Shown piece after piece: positions 61,207-64,000 of a stretch of 64,000 nt of DNA (the stretch's first letter is position 1; each line of letters starts with the position of its first letter). The notes below the pieces were generated by a model. That model did not search any database. It had not been told where the DNA came from and saw nothing but the letters and a program-made list of their open reading frames with translations. The translations under genes were made by a program, and so were the position numbers. This DNA comes from Ktedonobacter racemifer DSM 44963 (GTDB lineage: Bacteria; Chloroflexota; Ktedonobacteria; Ktedonobacterales; Ktedonobacteraceae): positions 1,302,001 to 1,366,000 of the forward strand of contig NZ_ADVG01000003.1 in NCBI RefSeq assembly GCF_000178855.1. The letters run 5' to 3'.

Positions 61207-61532
61207 CCATTAGCTCCTCTCTCGCAAAGTGCCAGCAATGCTGTACATACGTCTCTTTCTTAGAAACCAGTCTACTTGTTTGCGGAGCGCCGTGACATCG
61301 GCACTTCCGGCGCGCGCGTCTCGGTAAACCAGGCAAGAAAAAACTGCCGAAAGAGACAGTGGAGTCTAGGTAGTTTCGGCAAACCGCTTCTGCCGAAAGA
61401 ACCGTAGTGCTACTCCACCAGTCATGCTATACTTGCAAAAGTGCCAGGCAGCACGAGACCAGAAGAAGCCTTGGTTGAGAAGCGTTTTTGAGAGAGAGCC
61501 AGGGCATGATCAGGCAACGGAAGAAAACACGC
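61207..61532. other. divergent control region of exporter and two-component genes
   Basis: Contains three TGCCGAAA-type sites (two direct, one inverted) and otherwise no gene. The promoters of the ABC operon (left) and the kinase operon (right) must lie here. Confidence 0.6.
61345..61398. promoter_or_regulatory. three TGCCGAAA sites, candidate response-regulator operator
   Basis: TGCCGAAA occurs at 61345-61352 and 61391-61398, and as its inverse TTTCGGCA at 61374-61381. The first pair forms an 8-bp inverted repeat with 21 bases between. Spacing of about one and a half to two helical turns suits dimeric NarL-type regulators. The response regulator encoded at 62815 is the obvious candidate; this is inference. 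Confidence 0.5.
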
Positions 61533-62825
61533 ATGAACAGCATCAATCAAACATCTCCCTTACGCTGGTTCCTCCTTTTATGGGTAGGGCTGGTCTATAT
61601 TCAAGTTGTGCAAACAGCTTTGCCAATCCAGAACCTGTATCCAGACAAAATCCCACAGGGAATGGTGAATAATCCCCAGTTCAACTTAGCGCTTTTCACT
61701 CTCCTGATGATCTTGCATGCTGGGCTACACTGGGGAGCTTTCTCTTTACGCAAAAACCGGGATCTCCTGCTCTCTTTTCTGGGGCAAGGCATACTCGTGC
61801 TGTTGATCTATTTTCTGGCCCAGGCGGGGGATGCGATCGTTGGCCTGTGCCTTGCGCTGACGATTGAGGCCATTACGCTGTTCAGGCAAGCTCGCCTGAC
61901 GATCCTGGTAGGAGGCGGCTGCCTGCTGCTCTTTGGCCTGACCGAAGGGACGCAGATCGTGTCCATACTTGGGCATGGGAGCGGGTCTGTGAATAAATTG
62001 ATCGACGCCGTAACTGGGAGTACAACGCTAATCTTGTTTGTCATTGCGTGTGTCTTGCTCTCTATCCAGCAGGGTCGAGCGCACCAGCGAGACCAGACCT
62101 TCCTGTGCGAACTGGAAATCGCCCACGCGGAACTCAAGACTGCGCATGAGCAGTTGGAGGAATACGCTGTGGAGGTGGAAGACCTCACGCTGATCGCCGA
62201 GCGCCAGCGCCTGGCGCGTGAACTCCACGATACACTGGCCCAGGGGCTGGTTGGTTTGACGATGCAACTGGAGACGATCGATGCCTTGTTGCTCAAACAG
62301 CAGATCAATCAGGCGCGGACCATCGTGCAACAGGCGATGACGCGCGCACGGGCAACGATCACAGAGGCGCGCGCAGCGATTGAGGATTTGCGTGCCGAAA
62401 CGCAGGACGCGCAGAGCTTTTCCCAGGCGGTCCAGGTCGAAATCCAACGCTTTACTTCCGCTACTGGTATCTCCTGTGCCTGTTCTCTGCCGGAAATACT
62501 GCTGCTTCCACCTGCTTTGCAGGAGCATCTTCTACGCCTGGTTACTGAAGGCTTAATGAACATTGCTCGCCACGCGCAGGCCACACGTGCGTGGGTCTGC
62601 GCAAACTGCGATCAACAGGGACTCACGTTTGAGATAGGGGATGATGGAATCGGTTTTGACCCGGAAGCTGCGGTGCGGCAGGCCGGTCATTATGGTTTGC
62701 TTGGATTGCGCGAACGCGCACGCTTGCTGCAAGGGCAACTTCAGATTATCAGCGCTCTCGGCAAGGGAACCACCATTTGCTTACACCTTCTGGGAACAGA
62801 TGGAGGCATACGTGATGAGCAATAA
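61533..62825 (+). CDS. NarL-type sensor histidine kinase (HisKA_3)
   Basis: About 430 residues. Six or so N-terminal transmembrane helices (about 10-185) sense an unknown signal, followed by a coiled coil (AHAELKTAHEQLEEYAVEVE). The HisKA_3 phosphoacceptor is RQRLARELHDTLAQGLVGL with His near 232, and the ATP-binding domain ends GDDGIGFDPEA, GLLGLRERARLLQG and GKGTTICLHL. The start at 61533 (MNSINQTSP) follows GGAAG; an upstream ATG at 61506 is also in frame. It overlaps the response regulator gene by 11 bases. Such kinases control stress and export functions in Gram-positive relatives (LiaS/DesK-like). Confidence 0.9.
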   Translation: MNSINQTSPLRWFLLLWVGLVYIQVVQTALPIQNLYPDKIPQGMVNNPQFNLALFTLLMILHAGLHWGAFSLRKNRDLLLSFLGQGILVLLIYFLAQAGDAIVGLCLALTIEAITLFRQARLTILVGGGCLLLFGLTEGTQIVSILGHGSGSVNKLIDAVTGSTTLILFVIACVLLSIQQGRAHQRDQTFLCELEIAHAELKTAHEQLEEYAVEVEDLTLIAERQRLARELHDTLAQGLVGLTMQLETIDALLLKQQINQARTIVQQAMTRARATITEARAAIEDLRAETQDAQSFSQAVQVEIQRFTSATGISCACSLPEILLLPPALQEHLLRLVTEGLMNIARHAQATRAWVCANCDQQGLTFEIGDDGIGFDPEAAVRQAGHYGLLGLRERARLLQGQLQIISALGKGTTICLHLLGTDGGIRDEQ

Positions 62826-63510
62826 GCCACAGGTCATTCGCGTGGTGGTCGTCGATGACCACCTGGTGGTCAGGGAGGGCTTGCGTATGATGTTGGAACT
62901 GGCAGGGGAAGGATTTGCCCTGGTCGGAGACGCGGCGGATGGCGCAACCGCGCTGCGCGTGGTGGAGGAACTCCAGCCAGATGTGGTCCTAATGGACTTG
63001 CGGATGCCGGGCATGGATGGGTTGGAAGCCATTGCGCATATCCGCAACGCCTGGCCGCAAATTGCGGTGGTTATCCTGACCACATACAACGAAGATGATC
63101 TGATGGTGCGTGGACTCCGCTCAGGTGCCTGCGGCTACCTTCTGAAAGATACCAATCGTGAAACGCTTTTTCATGCGATCCAAGCGGCGGCGCGCGGTGA
63201 AATGCTCCTCCAACCGGAAATGTTGGCGCGTGTGTTTGCGCTGACGTCGTCGCAAGCGAAAGATGCAGCGCCTTCTTTTGGCAACGTCGAGGGCATGGAA
63301 CTGACCGAGCGCGAACGAGAAATTCTTCAGGGAGTAGCGCGCGGAGAACGCAGCAAAGAAATAGCCGTTCGTTTGGGTATCAGTATCCGCACAGTTGGAT
63401 CCCATCTTGCCAGTATCTACACCAAACTCGGAGTGGATTCGCGCGCTTCAGCCGTTGCTCTCGCAATAGAACGCGGCCTGCTCAATTCTGATCGACGGGG
63501 ACCAAAATAA
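62815..63510 (+). CDS. NarL/FixJ-family response regulator
   Basis: A 231-residue regulator. The receiver domain (about 8-125) has VVVDDHLVVREGL, phosphoacceptor Asp61 in VVLMDLRMPGMDG, VVILTTY (Thr) and YLLKDTNRET (Lys). The LuxR-type helix-turn-helix (about 165-225) begins LTEREREILQGVARGERSKE and includes TVGSHLASIYTKLGVDSRA. The start at 62815 follows TGGAGG and overlaps the kinase stop. It is the likely regulator of the divergent ABC exporter. Last gene inside the mobile block. Confidence 0.93.
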   Translation: MSNKPQVIRVVVVDDHLVVREGLRMMLELAGEGFALVGDAADGATALRVVEELQPDVVLMDLRMPGMDGLEAIAHIRNAWPQIAVVILTTYNEDDLMVRGLRSGACGYLLKDTNRETLFHAIQAAARGEMLLQPEMLARVFALTSSQAKDAAPSFGNVEGMELTEREREILQGVARGERSKEIAVRLGISIRTVGSHLASIYTKLGVDSRASAVALAIERGLLNSDRRGPK

Positions 63511-63613
63511 GCACTTTCAAACCGCCCCTCTTCAGAGAATGCTGAGCGCACAAAAAAGAGGAGAAGAAACTATCTTCTCACTGGTCTTGGTCAATGTAGA
63601 GGTTTTCGGATAA

Positions 63614-64000
63614 GCACTAAGCATATGTCTTGTCGCACTACTGCCGAGGCCTGGGCTGGTAAAGGCGGACGCAAACGTGACGACCGATTACAATGCCAAC
63701 GATGAGCTGTTCCCCCTCAACTTTAGTGCCGTCAGTGGGCACCACTACGAGTTCCGCGTCTTCTGGGACTATAGCCCCAGCGCCCAGCGCCTGACCGAAC
63801 GCGGAGTATATGTCCAGCCGACCATCCATGACACAAGCGTCTCCCTTCCTTATAGTCTGCGAGGTATCGGAACTTCCGCGGGGGATGCGAACCTGGATGG
63901 CGTGGGCGATGCGCTCAAATCCACCATTGGCACATCTGTCTTCGCCAACTACCACCGCTACTCGATTGGACCAACTCAGGCGGGCGCCAACAACGTCTTG
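63614..64000 (+). pseudogene. 3' part of the interrupted secreted-protein gene, runs off the window
   Basis: An open frame from 63614 to the window end (129 codons) with no good start. The true gene part begins at 63618 (TAAG). After SICLVALLPRPGLVKADA, completing the signal peptide begun at 55383, it reads TTDYNANDELFPLNFSAVSG and HHYEFRVFWDYSPSAQRLTE, a beta-rich extracellular-looking protein. I recognise no family. It lacks a start after the insertion and is probably not made unless the block excises. Confidence 0.7.
63618..63621. repeat. target duplication TAAG, right copy
   Basis: Matches 55420-55423. Together they mark the insertion point of the 8.2-kb block. Confidence 0.65.

Larger units (their letters stand above)
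55424..63617. mobile_element. 8.2-kb mobile block with terminal inverted repeats and passenger genes
   Basis: Both ends carry GCTTATCCGAAAACCTCTAC in inverted orientation (55425-55444 and 63596-63615), and the similarity extends about 15 bases further inward. TAAG flanks the block on both sides. It contains an IS5-like transposase, a 206-residue membrane protein, an ABC permease and ATPase, and a histidine kinase/response regulator pair. No matching inner end was found next to the transposase, so the whole block, not just the IS, looks like the mobile unit (a transporter-IS or a derivative of a composite transposon). Confidence 0.72.

Noticed and set aside
63540..63617. A second IS5 copy at the right end of the mobile block
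   Set aside because: Only the terminal repeat and about 15 similar bases are present; the apparent VEVFG tail is encoded by the repeat itself.
63638..63955. 105-residue minus-strand frame near the window end
   Set aside because: Antisense to the plus-strand remainder of the secreted-protein gene, which continues the signal peptide in frame.

Overview
The window looks like chromosomal DNA of a Ktedonobacteria-type Chloroflexota (large genome, filamentous soil bacterium). This is an inference from the gene mix, not from a marker gene: MalT-like LuxR giants, orphan winged-helix regulators, GH92 and P450 genes, many unrelated insertion sequences, and a VirB4/VirB6/PrgI-type secretion locus with no outer-membrane parts. 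No rRNA, tRNA or CRISPR array was recognised.

Layout. 1-144: 5' end of a cupin gene, apparently frameshifted. 435-3158: LuxR-family ATPase regulator. 3282-4794: a complete insertion sequence. 4973-6095: a methyltransferase and an orphan winged-helix protein. 6326-18162: an eight-gene minus-strand operon for a type IV secretion-like machine (three VirB6-like paralogues, a CHAP plus lysozyme-like wall hydrolase, a VirB2-like pilin, PrgI, VirB4, and a membrane protein with four NPF motifs). 18625-27982: plus-strand genes starting next to it: a HerA-like ATPase, a protein with an internal duplication, a zinc-ribbon membrane protein, a methyltransferase, a 46-residue membrane protein, a degenerate protein kinase and a coiled-coil membrane protein. 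No relaxase, VirD4 or VirB11 was seen, so this does not look like a conjugation module.

28044-51245 is a mosaic of small metabolic and regulatory units: P450 and monooxygenase, AsnB and MarR, MBL hydrolase, MrfA-like helicase, TetR and flavin oxidoreductase, tnpB with a decayed transposase, LysR and nitroreductase, HAD hydrolase, PhzF, a diguanylate cyclase between inverted repeats, an Asp-box lipoprotein, and catalase with an OhrR-type regulator.

51973-64000 holds a secreted GH92 mannosidase-like enzyme and then an 8.2-kb mobile block (55424-63617). The block carries an IS5-like transposase, an ABC exporter and a two-component system. It splits the signal peptide of a secreted-protein gene; removing the block with one TAAG copy restores the reading frame exactly.

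A second theme is a set of very long perfect hairpins (stems 23-31 bp) between genes. Each has its own sequence, but several share a similar outer arm, and some sit in or beside short REP-like repeats.
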